This document shows, piece after piece, positions 53,094 to 63,621 of a DNA stretch of 64,000 nt (positions are counted from its first letter, which is position 1; each line of letters begins with the position of its first letter). The stretch is taken from the NCBI RefSeq assembly GCF_002087295.1, contig NZ_MWVI01000071.1, forward strand, positions 29,391 through 93,390. Reading direction: 5' to 3'. The notes under the pieces are model-generated. The model did no database searches and had not been told where the DNA came from. It saw only the letters and a list, made by a program, of their open reading frames with translations. Both the position numbers and the translations under genes were made by a program. The DNA comes from Vreelandella lionensis (GTDB lineage: Bacteria > Pseudomonadota > Gammaproteobacteria > Pseudomonadales > Halomonadaceae).

Positions 53094-54565
53094 TTACTTC
53101 ATCGCCAGTGAGGACTCGCGTACCTCGCTGAGCATCTCACTCGCTAACTCGCCTACCGTGCGCACCGCTTTTTCCATCGCAGGCGTTAAGGTAAACGCGT
53201 AGTTCAACCGCAAGCACTGGCGAAATTTACCCGAGGCCGAGAACAGCGCCCCCGGCGCCACATGGATGGCGTGCTGCGCTAAGCGCTCGTTAAGGCGCAC
53301 GCAATCGACATCCGCAGGTAGCTCTACCCAGAGCAAAAAGCCCCCTTGCGGATAGCTAATGCCCGACCCTTTCGGAAAGTAGCGCTGCACCCAACTAATC
53401 ATCACATCCCGCTGGCGTTGATACTGGCGGGAAACAGCGCGTAGATGACGCTCAAAATGGCCCTTGGCGACAAACTCCGCCACGGCCAATGCGGCAACGT
53501 GGCAGAAGCGCCGGTGGAGACGTACTTCATATGCAGCGCCTTTTCCCGGTAGCAGCCAGGGGCCAGCCAGCCCACGCGCAGGCCCGGCCCTAAGGTTTTC
53601 GAGAAACCGCTACACAGCAGCACGCGCCCATCCGTATCAAAGGATTTAATCGTTAGCGGCCTGGGTTGGGTGTATGCCAAATCCCCATAAATATCATCTT
53701 CAATAATGGCCACATCAAACCGTTGGGCAAGCTGATAAAGCGCCCGCTTACGCGCTTCCGGCATGGTGTAGCCCAACGGGTTGTTATAGGTGGGCGTGAC
53801 CTGAATAGCGCGAATAGGCCACTGCTCTAGCGCCAGCTCTAACGCTTCCAGGCTGATGCCGGTTTGCGGGTCGGTGGGAATCTCCAGCGCCTTTAAACCG
53901 TTGGCTTTCAGAATCTGCATGGTGCCATAGAAGCTGGGCGAATCCACCGCCACCACATCGCCAGGCTGGGTGAGCGTACGCAGCGCAATGGAGAGTGCCT
54001 CCTGGCAGCCGGTGGTAATCAACACATCATCCGGATGCAGCAGGCAGCCAGACGCCACCGCCAAGCGCGCCACCTGTTGGCGCAGTTCAGGGCTGCCGCT
54101 GAGTTTGTCGTAATTAAAGCCGTGAAGATCGTTACTACGGTGCAGCCCGGCGAGGATTTTCGACAATGGCTTTAACGACGCCACCTCAAGATTGGGCACA
54201 CCGCGCCCAAGCAGCAGCCGTTTGTCGTCTCGCTGGGTAGCTACCAGCTCTAGCACTTGGTCCCACTGGGAGACATCCAGCGGGCACTGAGCAGGCCGCG
54301 AGACAGAAGGCAGCACAGAGGGAATACGGCAAGGCAGCACGAAGTAACCCGACTTTGGCCGCGACTCAATCAGCGCGGCGTCCATCAATTGGCGATACGC
54401 TTCTTGCGCCGTTGAGATACTGACGTTCAGCTCTTGGCAGACCGTGCGAATGGAAGGTAGCCGGTCGCCCACGCGATAAATCCCATGCTCGATCCGCTCC
54501 CGCAACGTTGCCGCCACCTCTTCATAACGCGTCATCACGCCCACCCCGCTCGGTTCATCTGCCAT
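53094..54565 (-). CDS. MocR-type GntR/aminotransferase regulator (frameshifted)
   Basis: An N-terminal GntR winged helix (YEEVAATLRERIEHGIYRVGDRLPSIRTVCQEL) is joined to a fold type I aminotransferase-like domain. PLP-site residues appear in DDVLITTGCQEALSIALRTL, TPTYNNPLGYTM, AIIEDDIYGDLAY and the Schiff-base Lys of GFSKTLGPGLRVGW. The frame breaks near 53500. Such regulators use PLP or a PLP adduct as effector. The ATG at 54565 lies inside a repeated hexamer, so the in-frame ATG at 54535 may be the real start. The gene is divergent from the DUF1127 gene and not clearly linked to the pyrimidine genes. Confidence 0.85.
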
Positions 54566-54646
54566 ACAGAAGGCCTACCGCTTCGCCATACAGAGGTATA
54601 ACACGCCCCGTCTGTATCGTAAAAATAAAAAAACCTATATCTGTAT
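54564..54646. promoter_or_regulatory. Four-copy hexamer array, probable MocR operator
   Basis: ATACAG occurs at 54564-54569 and 54588-54593 and its complement CTGTAT at 54612-54617 and 54641-54646. The first three starts are exactly 24 bases apart, and the first two copies share the longer context GCCATACAGA. MocR regulators commonly bind direct and inverted repeats of this kind in the divergent spacer beside their own gene. An A-rich stretch (54620-54633) lies between copies three and four. Confidence 0.55.
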
Positions 54647-54701
54647 TGCCACCAGCAGGCTGCGTAACCTAAACAGGCACCCCACCGTTCGGAGAGCCGC
54701 C

Positions 54702-54911
54702 ATGCCACGCTTCAGCCTCACTCAGCTTCGTTACCAGCTAAGCCACTACCAGCAGCGCCGCCGCAGCCGTCGGCAACTGCTCACGCTAGATGACCACTTA
54801 CTGAAAGATATTGGCCTCACCCGTGAACAGGCCTACCAGGAGGGAAAACAAACGTTTTGGAAACCAAAGCACCAAGATAAGAGAGCATTAACAACGCAGC
54901 GCCGCGATTAA
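54702..54911 (+). CDS. DUF1127 small basic protein
   Basis: An intact 69-residue basic protein. The family hallmark is the C-terminal helix LTLDDHLLKDIGLTREQAYQEG, preceded by an Arg-rich stretch (QQRRRSRRQLL). Some DUF1127 proteins affect RNA turnover or phosphate and carbon storage, but no general function is known. GGAG stands upstream of ATG 54702. It is divergent from the MocR gene, whose operator array lies between, so it may be the regulated target. Confidence 0.82.
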   Translation: MPRFSLTQLRYQLSHYQQRRRSRRQLLTLDDHLLKDIGLTREQAYQEGKQTFWKPKHQDKRALTTQRRD

Positions 54912-54933
54912 ATGCTTAGGACACTAGTGCCTA

Positions 54934-55572
54934 CTAAGCCGTCAGCCCAATGCCTCTTAAAATCACTGAAGTCACCGACTGCACGGCTTTTTCAAACTGT
55001 AAGTCGTCCAGCGGTTTGTCGTCGTTGAGCAGGTAGATTTGGTAGTCGAAGTCGGCGTAGTGCTGGGTGGAGGCCCAGATCATATAGAGCAGGTAGGAAG
55101 GTTCGACGGGGTTGATTTGGCCGGAATCGACCCATTCGCGGATTTTCGACTCTTTCAGTTTGGCCCATTCATAGAGGTTATCGCGCAGGCGCTCTTTGAG
55201 CATCGGGGCACCCTGCATCACTTCAGCGGCCCACACTTTGGAGCCGTGGGCGCGGTTGCGGGAGTGGTTCATCTTGGCGCGTATGTAGGCGGAGAGCACC
55301 ACTCGGGGGTCGTCGTATAGCTCAAAGCAGAGCGCGTCCTGCTTCCATAGCTCTAATAGCGCCAGCAATACCTCTTGATAGAGTACTTTCTTAGTGGCGA
55401 AATAGTAGTGCACGTTGGACTTTGGCAGGTCGGCTAACTGGGCAATGTCGCCCATAGAGGCACCGGCGTAGCCTTTTTCGGCAAACAGCTGCTCCGCCGC
55501 CTGAAGGATCTTTTTGACGTTCGTTTGCCGAATTTCGTCCTGTGTTCTCGCCACGCTGGTATCCCTTTGCAA
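54934..55572 (-). CDS. RutR-like TetR-family regulator
   Basis: An intact 212-residue repressor. The helix-turn-helix part reads ILQAAEQLFAEKGYAGASMGDIAQLADLPKSNVHYYFATK. The C-terminal ligand domain resembles RutR of E. coli, notably in YLLYMIWASTQHYADF, which is a close match to the RutR block. RutR senses uracil and thymine. The genes next to it encode the last steps of uracil breakdown, so control of 55668-60046 and perhaps of the block at 33254 is likely. A terminator separates it from mmsA. Confidence 0.82.
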   Translation of the reverse strand: MQRDTSVARTQDEIRQTNVKKILQAAEQLFAEKGYAGASMGDIAQLADLPKSNVHYYFATKKVLYQEVLLALLELWKQDALCFELYDDPRVVLSAYIRAKMNHSRNRAHGSKVWAAEVMQGAPMLKERLRDNLYEWAKLKESKIREWVDSGQINPVEPSYLLYMIWASTQHYADFDYQIYLLNDDKPLDDLQFEKAVQSVTSVILRGIGLTA

Positions 55573-55593
55573 CCCTGACCGCTAATAATACGC

Positions 55594-55637
55594 ACCAAAA
55601 AATACACCACCGCCCAACAATGATGCAGGCGGTGGTG
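55594..55637 (-). terminator. Intrinsic terminator after mmsA
   Basis: GGCGGTGGTG (55628-55637) and CACCACCGCC (55605-55614) form a 10-bp perfect stem with a 13-base loop. On the minus strand the stem is followed by TATTTTTT. This ends the transaminase-mmsA transcript before the TetR gene. Confidence 0.8.
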
Positions 55638-55667
55638 CAGTGAAGATGGCGCAGTTAGCGCATCGCG

Positions 55668-57166
55668 TCAACGCTGGTTAGTAGGAAACGAGAACTCCGC
55701 CCGGGTGGCTTCGCTGACGGAAGGCCAGCGCTGGGAGACCGCTTTGCGACGGGTATAAAAACGCACCGCGTCTGGTCCGTAGGCGTGAAGGTCGCCAAAC
55801 AGCGAGCGCTTCCAGCCGCCAAAGCTGTGGTAGGCCACCGGCACGGGCAGCGGTACGTTCACCCCCACCATGCCAACCTCGATACCGTCGGTGAACCGGC
55901 GGGCGGCTTCGCCATCGCGGGTAAACAGGCAGGTGCCATTGCCGTATTCGTGGTCGTTGATCAGGTGCATCGCATCGTCCAGGCTGCCGACCCGCACTAC
56001 GCAGAGCACTGGCCCCAAGATCTCTTCCTGGGAAATGCGCATGTCAGCGGTGACGTTATCGAACAGGCAGCCACCCACAAAGTAGCCCTCCTCATGGCCA
56101 GCCACGGTCAGGCCACGGCCATCCGCTACCAGCGAAGCGCCAGCATTCACACCGTCTTCAATAAACCCAAGCACTTTATCGCGATGCTCTGCAGTGACCA
56201 GCGGGCCCATATCCAGGCCTTTATCGGTACCCGGCCCCACCTTCAGCTTAGCTATTTTGGGCAGCATGGTTTCCACTAATCGGTCGGCGGTTTCATCACC
56301 TACGCATACCGCTACTGAGATCGCCATGCAGCGCTCGCCGCAGCTGCCGTAGGCGGCACCCATCAGGGTGTTGGCGGCGTTTTCCAGGTCGGCATCCGGA
56401 GAATCACCGCGTGGTTCTTCGCCCCGCCCAGGGCCTGAACGCGCTTGCCCGCCGCCGAGCCACGAGAATAAATCGCTTCCGCCACGGGTGTGGAACCCAC
56501 AAACGAAATGGCTTTGACGGCTTTGGCATCTAAGAGTGTTTCCACCGCTTCGCGACCGCCGTGAATCACGTTCATCACGCCTTTGGGCAGCCCCGCTTCT
56601 TGCAGCAGTTCAGCCACGGCCATGGCCGCTGATGGGTCTTTCTCAGATGGTTTGAGAATAAAGGTGTTACCGCAGGCAATCGCCATCGGGTACATCCACA
56701 GCGGCACCATGGCGGGGAAGTTAAACGGGGTAATGCCCGCTACCACGCCCAGCGGCTGGAAGTTAGACCAGGCATCAATGCCTGGCCCCACGTTGTGGGA
56801 GTACTCGCCTTTTAACAGCTCTGGCACGCCACAGGCGTACTCGACATTCTCAATGCCGCGCTTCAGCTCGCCCATGGCGTCTTCGACCGTTTTGCCATGC
56901 TCTTCGCTGACCAGTCGCACGAGGCGTTCCGCGTGCTCTTCCAGCAGCTGCTTAAAGCGGTACATCACCTGGGCGCGCTTGGCGGGCGGCGTATCGCGCC
57001 AGGCAGGAAAAGCGGCCTGGGCTGCGGCAATGGCACGCTCCACATCCGCCGCGCTGGCATCCGCCACGTGGCGAATCACTTTTCCTGTAGAAGGGTTGGT
57101 GACGTCCAGCGTGCGCTGGCTTTCTAATAGCTCACCGTTAATCAGGTGGGAAACAACACTCATCAT
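55668..57166 (-). CDS. mmsA: (Methyl)malonate-semialdehyde dehydrogenase, CoA-acylating (frameshifted)
   Basis: An aldehyde dehydrogenase that turns malonate semialdehyde or methylmalonate semialdehyde into acetyl-CoA or propionyl-CoA, releasing CO2. The N-terminal INGELLESQRTLDVTNPSTG, GVVAGITPFNFPAMVPLWM and GSTPVAEAIYSRGSA are MmsA features; the catalytic Cys lies in YGSCGERCMAIS. The frame breaks near 56395, at a G/C run after GGAKNHAV. The corrected length of about 500 residues is normal. It lies 27 bases after the beta-alanine transaminase gene, which supplies its substrate. Confidence 0.9.
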
Positions 57167-57193
57167 GAAACTCCAAAACAGGGTTGGCCAGGG

Positions 57194-58587
57194 CTACGCC
57201 AGTGAATCCAGGGTGGTCGCAACGGCATCGAACAAACGCTCAAGCTCGGCTTCCGTGGTGCCAAAGGGAGGGCCGAACTGCAGGGTGTCGCCGCCGTAGC
57301 GCACGTAAAAGCCCGCTTCCCACAGCGCCATATGGGCATCGCGGGGGCGAATGGTGGGGTCGCCGTTGCGCGGCGCTAGCTGAAGGGCACCAGCCAAGCC
57401 GTAGTTACGAATATCGACAATGTGGTTGTGGCCTTTTAGGGCGTGCAGCTTCTGCTCGAATATGGGGGCGATAGCATTCACCTGAGCGGGGAAGTTTTCG
57501 CGCTCCATCATCTCCAGCGCTGCCAGCCCCGCCGCGCAGGCCACGGGGTGGGCGCTGTAGGTGTAGCCGTGGGGGAATTCAATGGCGTGCTGGGCACCGC
57601 CTGCGTGCATAAAGGTGTCGAAAATCTCACCAGAGGCGATCACTGCGCCCATCGGCACCGCGCCATTGGTGATCTGTTTAGCCACGTTCATGATATCCGG
57701 CGTGACGCCAAACGCTTCGGCCCCGGTGGTCGCCCCACTGCGGCCAAAGGCGGTAATCACCTCATCAAAAATCAGCAGAATATCGTGGGCGGTGCAGATC
57801 TCCCGCAGCCGATCCAGGTAACCTTTTGGCGGAACAATCACACCCGCCGAGCCCGACATCGGCTCCACAATACCGCCGCAATGGTAGAGGCATCGTGCAG
57901 GGCGATTTGATCCAGCAGCGCGTCGGCAAGCTCAGCGCCGGTTTCCGCTTGGCCACGGGTGTACGCATGGCCAGCCTGCAGGGTGTGGGGCAGGTGCGTC
58001 ACGTCCATCAACTGGCCGTAGTGCTTACGGTTGCCGCCAATACCTCCCAGGCTGGTGCCGCCAATATTTACCCCGTGGTAGCCCTTGGCGCGGCCGATCA
58101 TGCGGGTTTTTTCCGGCTTACCTTTTAAACGCCAGTAGGCCTTGGCCATCTTGACCGAGGTATCGGCGGCTTCTGAACCGGAGTTGGTGAAAAACACGTG
58201 ATCCAGCCCGGCAGGCGTTAAGCTCGCGACCTTTTCCGCCAGTTTGAATGCCAACGGGTGGGCAATCTGAAAGCCAGGGGCAAAATCCAGCGTGCCCAGC
58301 TGCGCCGCCACGGCTTTTTGGATCTCTTCACGGTTATGGCCTGCCCCGCAGGTCCATAGGCCAGAGAGCGAATCAAACAGCTTGCGCCCCTGGTCATCAA
58401 TGTAATAACGCCCTTCCGCCCCCGCAATCATGCGCGGGTTGGCGCGGAAATCGCGGTTCGCGCTGAACGGCATCCAGAAATGCTGGTTGAGGGCGGTGCC
58501 CTGCTCATCGGCTGGGTGCGTGTGGGTAGTGGTGCGGTTTTTTAATCCGCTTTTTAGTCCGCTTTTTAATCCAAACATAGTGGCCAA
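57194..58587 (-). CDS. Beta-alanine--pyruvate transaminase, class III (frameshifted)
   Basis: A PLP-dependent omega-aminotransferase that moves the amino group of beta-alanine to pyruvate, giving malonate semialdehyde and alanine. HFWMPFSANRDF at the N-terminus, FFTNSGSEAADTSVKMAKAYW, GYHGVNIGGTSLGG, LLIFDEVITAFGRSG (PLP Asp) and VAKQITNGAVPMGAV (Schiff-base Lys) fit this subgroup. The frame breaks near 57875. The first residues repeat GLKS three times, encoded by imperfect 12-base repeats at 58537-58572, which homologues I know lack. The gene is divergent from the M20 hydrolase gene. Confidence 0.9.
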
Positions 58588-58706
58588 GCTCCATCGCTAA
58601 CAGGCATAGCCACAGCATGCGCCACCCACCACGTTTATAAAATTAACCTTTTCTTTTGTTCACGTTAGAGAATTTAGACGTAATTGGGCGGCATTTATCT
58701 CTACGC

Positions 58707-58719
58707 TGGCTAGTAGCCA
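58707..58719. promoter_or_regulatory. Palindrome TGGCTA-G-TAGCCA in the divergent spacer
   Basis: A perfect six-base inverted repeat with a single central base lies between the divergent transaminase and hydrolase starts. The spacer (58588-58781) is the obvious site for control of both, and the RutR-like protein encoded nearby is a candidate binder. The site does not match the E. coli RutR consensus. Confidence 0.3.
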
Positions 58720-58781
58720 ATAACAACTAACAGGACGCCGCCAGCATTACCTGTGCCACTTTGAAAAGGACGACATAACGT

Positions 58782-60046
58782 ATGAACTCGCTTGTTGACC
58801 CCACCACAACACTCGATCATTTACGCACCGACAGCGACCGCCTTTGGGCGGCACTGATGGAGATGGCCACGCTGGGCGCTACCGCGAAAGGCGGCGTCAA
58901 TCGCCAAGCATTGACCGAGCTAGACCGCCAAGGCCGCGACCTGTTTATTCAGTGGTGCCGCGCCGAAGGCTGCACCATTCGCATCGATAATATCGGCAAT
59001 ATTTTTGCCCGCCGAGAAGGCAGCGACACCAACGCCAAAACGGTGATGGCAGGCAGCCATTTGGATAGCCAGCCCACGGGCGGTAAGTACGACGGCTGCT
59101 TTGGCGTGCTGGCAGGGCTGGAAGTCATCCGCACCTTAAACGAACACCGCATTACCACTAAAGCGCCGATTGAAGTGGTCGCGTGGACCAACGAAGAGGG
59201 CTGCCGATTCCCGCCCTGCATGATGGGCTCCGGCGTGTTTACCGGCGAGCTGGAATTCGATGCCATGATGGCGCGTAAAGACGCCGATGGCGTGTCGGTC
59301 AGCGATGCCCTAGACGCTATTCACTACCGAGGCAGCGACGAGGTATCGCCCAGCGAGATTAAGGCCTACTTTGAGCCGCATATCGAGCAGGGCCCTATCT
59401 TAGAAGACACCGACACCACCATTGGCGTGGTGATTGGCGCGCTGGGCCAGAAATGGTTTGACCTCACTCTTACCGGCCTAGAGGCCCATGCAGGCCCCAC
59501 GCCCATGCACCTGCGCCGGGACGCCATGATGGGCGCAGCGGAAGTGACTCAAGCGCTTAACCGGATTGCCAACGAACACCAGCCCCACGGGCGCGGCACC
59601 GTCGGGTATATGGCGCTGCACCCCGGCTCGCGCAACGTGATTCCTGGGCAGGTCAAGATGACGCTGGATATGCGCCACTGGGAGCCAGATGCATTAACGG
59701 CTATGGGCGACGCGGTGGCCGCAGCGATTGAGGAGATTTGCCAGCGCCACGGGTTAACCTATGAACTAACGCCCACGGCGGATTTTGCCCCCGAGTATTT
59801 CAATAAAGCGTGTGTCGAGGCCGTGCGCCAAGGGGCTGAAAAGCTAGAGTTATCTCATATGGATATCATCAGCGGGGCGGGGCACGATGCGATTTTCATT
59901 GGCCGAGTGGCCCCAGCGGCGATGATCTTTATTCCCTGCAAAGACGGCATCAGCCACAACGAAGCGGAAAGCGGACGCCAGGCGATGTTCATGCAGGGTG
60001 TAACGTGCTGCTGCACGCCATGTTAGAAGCAGCAGGCACCGCCTGA
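58782..60046 (+). CDS. M20-family N-carbamoyl-amino-acid hydrolase / beta-ureidopropionase (frameshifted at its end)
   Basis: A zinc-dependent hydrolase of the AmaB/HyuC/allantoate amidohydrolase family. Metal and substrate motifs are visible: GSHLDSQPTGGKYDGCFGVLAGLEV, WTNEEGCRFPPCMMGSGVF, PHIEQGPILE, GLEAHAGPTPM, GAGHDAIFIGRVAP and a C-terminal GISHNEAE. It would hydrolyse N-carbamoyl-beta-alanine or N-carbamoyl-amino acids. One extra base near 60000 diverts the last residues; the corrected end (NVLLHAMLEAAGTA) is TGA 60044-60046. The product is about 420 residues. It is the second, non-homologous carbamoyl hydrolase of the window. Confidence 0.88.
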
Positions 60047-60088
60047 GAGTATCGCTACCGCACCCAGGTGCGGTAGCCATTTCCTGCC

Positions 60089-60391
60089 TTACAACACCAC
60101 CTCAAACCCCTCAAACTTAGGCGGGCCAAGGTAGATGCCTTCTGGCGCTTTGGCGTTGGCGTGGGCTTTGCGGAAGGCATCTGACTTCGTCCAGGCGCGG
60201 AAGGCCTCTTCGGATTCCCATACGCTGTGGGAGATAAATACGGTGTGGTCTTCCTGGCTTTCGCCCTGCAGCATTTGGAACTGCTTGAAGCCCGGCACTT
60301 CGTCCAAGTGGGAATCGCGGTTGCGCCATACCTCTAGAAAATCCTCTTCGCGGCCTGGGGCAATCCGAAAACGGTTCATTGCGATATACAT
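60089..60391 (-). CDS. Antibiotic biosynthesis monooxygenase (ABM) domain protein
   Basis: An intact 100-residue ferredoxin-like protein. MNRFRIAPGREEDFLEVWRNR, VPGFKQFQML and SHSVWESEEAFRAWTKSDAFRKAH are typical of the ABM/HugZ-like family, some members of which cleave haem while others act as small monooxygenases. The length and the FxxWxxS pattern recall the IsdG-like branch, but I cannot assign a substrate. It stands alone, convergent with the M20 hydrolase gene. Confidence 0.8.
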   Translation of the reverse strand: MYIAMNRFRIAPGREEDFLEVWRNRDSHLDEVPGFKQFQMLQGESQEDHTVFISHSVWESEEAFRAWTKSDAFRKAHANAKAPEGIYLGPPKFEGFEVVL

Positions 60392-60502
60392 AGTGGTTCT
60401 CCTGTGAGCGGGTGTGACTCAGTTGGTTACGCAAACAATCGCTTGATGGTAACGTCATCACTGCATCACGAATAGATAAGTGACGAACAGGCGTTACGGC
60501 TA

Positions 60503-62084
60503 ATGGCTCAGGCACCCCTTCAGGTCGTTTGGTTCAAACGCGATTTACGTATTCACGATCACGCACCGCTGGCCAACGCCGCAGCGGCGGGCCCTGTGCT
60601 GCCGCTATTTGCTATTGAGCCCGCACAGTGGCAAGCGCCCGACAGCGCCCTGCGCCACTGGCAGTTTGCCGCCGATTCACTGGTTGATCTTGCCCAAGCG
60701 CTCAACACGCTGGGCTTGCCGCTCTGCCTGTGGCAGGGCGATATAGTGGAGTGCCTAACCGCGCTAAAAGCCCACTACGGCGAACTGGTGCTGCACTCCC
60801 ACCAAGAGACCGGCAACGCTTGGAGTTTTGAGCGCGACCAACGTGTTCAGGCGTGGTGCCACGCCCACCAAGTGCCCTGGCAGGAAGCCCGCCAGCAGGG
60901 CGTGATTCGCGGGCTGAGTAGCCGCACCGGGCATCAATCCCGCTGGGAAAGCCACTGGGAAGCGCTGATGGCCGCCCCCACCTACCCCGCCCCGCCAACA
61001 GCGGTGGCAGCTCCCGGTTGGGAAGCATTTCATCACGTAGACGTAGCGCAACTGCCCTCGCTCACTTTGGGGTTTGATACCACGCCCTGCCCCCAACGCC
61101 AGCGCGGCGGGCGCAGTGAAGGGCGCGCGCTGTGGCTGAGCTTTATTACCCAGCGCGGGCGGCGCTATCGCGGCTCGCTCTCTAAACCGTTACTGGCCTG
61201 GGAGTTTGGATCGCGGCTCTCGCCGCACTTTGGCCTGGGGCACGCTCTCCATGCGGGAAGTGGTGCAATCCCTGCGCCGCCAGCGGCAAAAGCACGCCGA
61301 CGACACCGCCTGGGCCCGCTCGCTGCGCGCCTTTACCTCGCGGCTCTATTGGCACTGCCACTTTATTCAGAAGTTGGAGAGCGAACCCAGCATCGAGCAT
61401 CAAACCCTCCACCCGGCGCTGCGCGGCCTGCGGGAGCGCGACCCGGAACATCCCCACCTGATTGCCTGGAAGCGCGGCCAAACCGGCGTGCCGCTGGTAG
61501 ATGCCTGCATGCGCAGCCTGACCGCCACCGGCTGGATCAACTTTCGCATGCGCGCCATGCTGCTCTCCCACGCCACTTTTGGTCTGGGGCTGCACTGGTA
61601 TGAACCAGCATTGCACCTAGCGCGGCTGTTTACTGATTTTGAGCCCGGCATTCACTACCCCCAAGTGCAAATGCAGGCAGGCGCCACCGGCACCAACGCC
61701 ATGCGGGTCTACAACCCGATCAAGCAGGCAGAAGATAACGACCCCACCGGCGAGTTCATCGCCCGCTGGGTGCCAGAGCTTTCGCCCCTGCCTCAGGAAT
61801 GGCGCGCCAAGCCCTGGGCGCTGCCGGAAAGCCTGCAAAAACGCTTCGGCTTTCAGCCGGGCGTCGATTACCCCATTCCCAACGATTTTGAAGCCGAAGC
61901 GCGCCACTGGAAGAAGCTGCTCTATGAACTGCGCCGCACTCCGGAGGCTAGAGATGCCAGCCAAGCGATTGTGGAGAAGCTGGCGAGTCAGCGGCGGCCT
62001 TCTGCTCGGCGTGGTAAAAAAGTGGAGGCTGATAATCGGCAGCAGCTTTTGTTGTTTGGTGAGAGTGGGATGGGGAATGGATAG
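60503..62084 (+). CDS. Photolyase/cryptochrome-family FAD protein (frameshifted)
   Basis: The N-terminal antenna domain begins with VVWFKRDLRIHDHAPLA; the C-terminal FAD domain contains RRYRGSLSKPLLAWEFGSRLSPHF, RSLRAFTSRLYWHCHFIQKLE, MRSLTATGWINFRMRAMLLSHATF and NPIKQAEDNDPTGEFI. The protein should repair UV lesions with light, or act as a light sensor. A frameshift near 61235 separates the two halves. The corrected length is about 527 residues. The Arg-rich, low-complexity C-terminus is unusual but family tails vary. It resembles the bacterial photolyase-like branch often annotated as a deoxyribodipyrimidine photolyase; I cannot decide the lesion type. Confidence 0.85.
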
Positions 62085-62481
62085 CTGTATAATACGTCCG
62101 TTGAGCCATTCGGTACCAGTCGTACTCTATTTGGCGATGCCAACACAGGCTAAAGCCGCATCGAGGAAAACCACGGCATAAGCGAAACGGTTTTGCTGAC
62201 TAGCCCATCGTCTTAATATTTCTAAATCTAAATTCAGGTATCCAGCCTTGCCATTGGCATGGTATCTGCAATATGAGAAGACTCTTACTGTTAGCTAGGT
62301 TGCTATTACCGAACCACTTCAGTAATTCCGTCAGGTGCCAACCATCCTGAGCCTCATGCAAGGAGTGGCTGACATGGGGAAAATTAGTTGACAGAAACGT
62401 GTTTAACGCAATGCTTTTCGGCAATTTTGGAGACGCGAAGAAGTGGAAATACTGTCCGTTAACAGTGACTTATTAGAAGTT
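62085..62481. other. Gene-poor junction after the photolyase
   Basis: About 400 bases without a gene I can identify. A TATAAT hexamer at 62088-62093 lies just after the photolyase stop but has no good -35 partner. The minus strand has one 75-codon frame (62200-62424, TTG start) that is AT-richer than the genes to the left, has no recognisable family and no clear ribosome site. It may be the remnant of a larger gene. The visible drop in GC begins here. Confidence 0.4.
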
Positions 62482-63388
62482 TTACCCAACGGATTCTTTA
62501 ATTTCAATTAGGTAAGCTAGATCGTGAGTTTTCTCAAACTCCCGTATTGCATAACGTTTCCTAGAAAACTCGAGTGCCACACCTCCAAGTTCTACCAAAA
62601 CCGCCGTGCCCAGCGAAGCAATAGGACCTCCGAAAAATGCAGCTGCAATACTTGTCGCAGCAGCAGCCTGGAGACTCTTCGCATCAAGAAGAGATGAAAT
62701 GCAGCCATTAGTAGACTCAAACCCGAGCCGCTTCCTTGTTGCACTGTATTCATCAAGGCGACGCCCCAAATCGTCGATGACAAATGACGTAGGCATCCCT
62801 TGATAATTGTTGTGGAAGAAAAGGCGCAGATTGCGCAACTTTGATCTTGCTTCGGGATCTTTGCGAAGCTCAAGTATCTGCTCCCACGAAGCCTTGGAAG
62901 CGTCTACAAGCGGGACCCCGGACAGCCCTAACGCTGCATATGGAGTAGTTCCGGGAAGCGGTTCTTCGCTCGGCAATATCACCGTTGTATATGATTTCCC
63001 AAGAGCTTTAGCCAGCTTACTAAACTCATCTCTTACCGAATACTGATTTCCGAGCGACACGTCGTTAAGGTAGATTTCCTTGACATCATCGTAGTTATTT
63101 GAAAGGCTTTTTCTTACTGGCTGTATTGCCTTTATGAATGCATCCCAAGAGTCGATGTATTTTCCCAAGTAGGTTCCATTTCTCGGGCGAGCTAGTTGGC
63201 GAAACACCAAAGAGAATGTGCACAAGCACTTCGCCTGGAATATCTTCAGGAAGTTTAAACAAGACATCACGCCCCTCACCTTGTCCGTGCATAGACGAAA
63301 AAGAAATCGGGATTACACTATCGAAATATAGTGCAGCAGTTTTGAGATCTTCAAAACAAACTGCGTTCTGGCTGAATGTATATGTCAT
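62482..63388 (-). CDS. Unrecognised protein with a hydrophobic C-terminal segment (frameshifted)
   Basis: Two overlapping frames join near 63180 to give a protein of about 302 residues that I do not recognise. It opens with TYTFSQNAVCFEDLKTAALYFDSVIPISF, a strand-helix pattern. A helical middle contains YSVRDEFSKLAKALGKSY. Near the C-terminus lies a hydrophobic, Ala/Gly-rich segment (ATSIAAAFFGGPIASLG), then basic helices. Codon use is AT-richer than in the left neighbours. Together with the following small gene it may belong to a recently acquired segment; a role in defence is possible but unproven. Confidence 0.6.
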
Positions 63389-63441
63389 ATCAAAAGCTCT
63401 AACTCTTGCAGTTTATTCAGGCACAAAACTTAGCTCAGTGG

Positions 63442-63457
63442 GCGTCAGACATGACGC
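63442..63457. repeat. Inverted repeat GCGTCA-GACA-TGACGC
   Basis: A perfect six-base inverted repeat with a four-base spacer lies 54 bases upstream of the unrecognised gene that starts at 63388. It could be an operator for that gene. In the other direction it is not followed by T residues, so a terminator is less likely. Confidence 0.4.
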
Positions 63458-63621
63458 TCTTCTTAGAGCTCATTTATCAAGCCCATACTCGACAAGACTC
63501 CTTTCACTCTATCTTCTCTGCAATTATGTCATAATATATCTTTAGTGAAGCGCCAAAAAATCTAGCCATTATCGTTTAGGAGTTACCAACAACCCCTCTT
63601 CCCTAGAGTGACAAAGCACTT

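Noticed and set aside
62200..62424. A 75-codon minus-strand frame as a real gene or transposase fragment
   Set aside because: It has only a TTG start without a ribosome site, and I recognise no transposase motif or terminal repeats, so I describe it only as part of the junction region.
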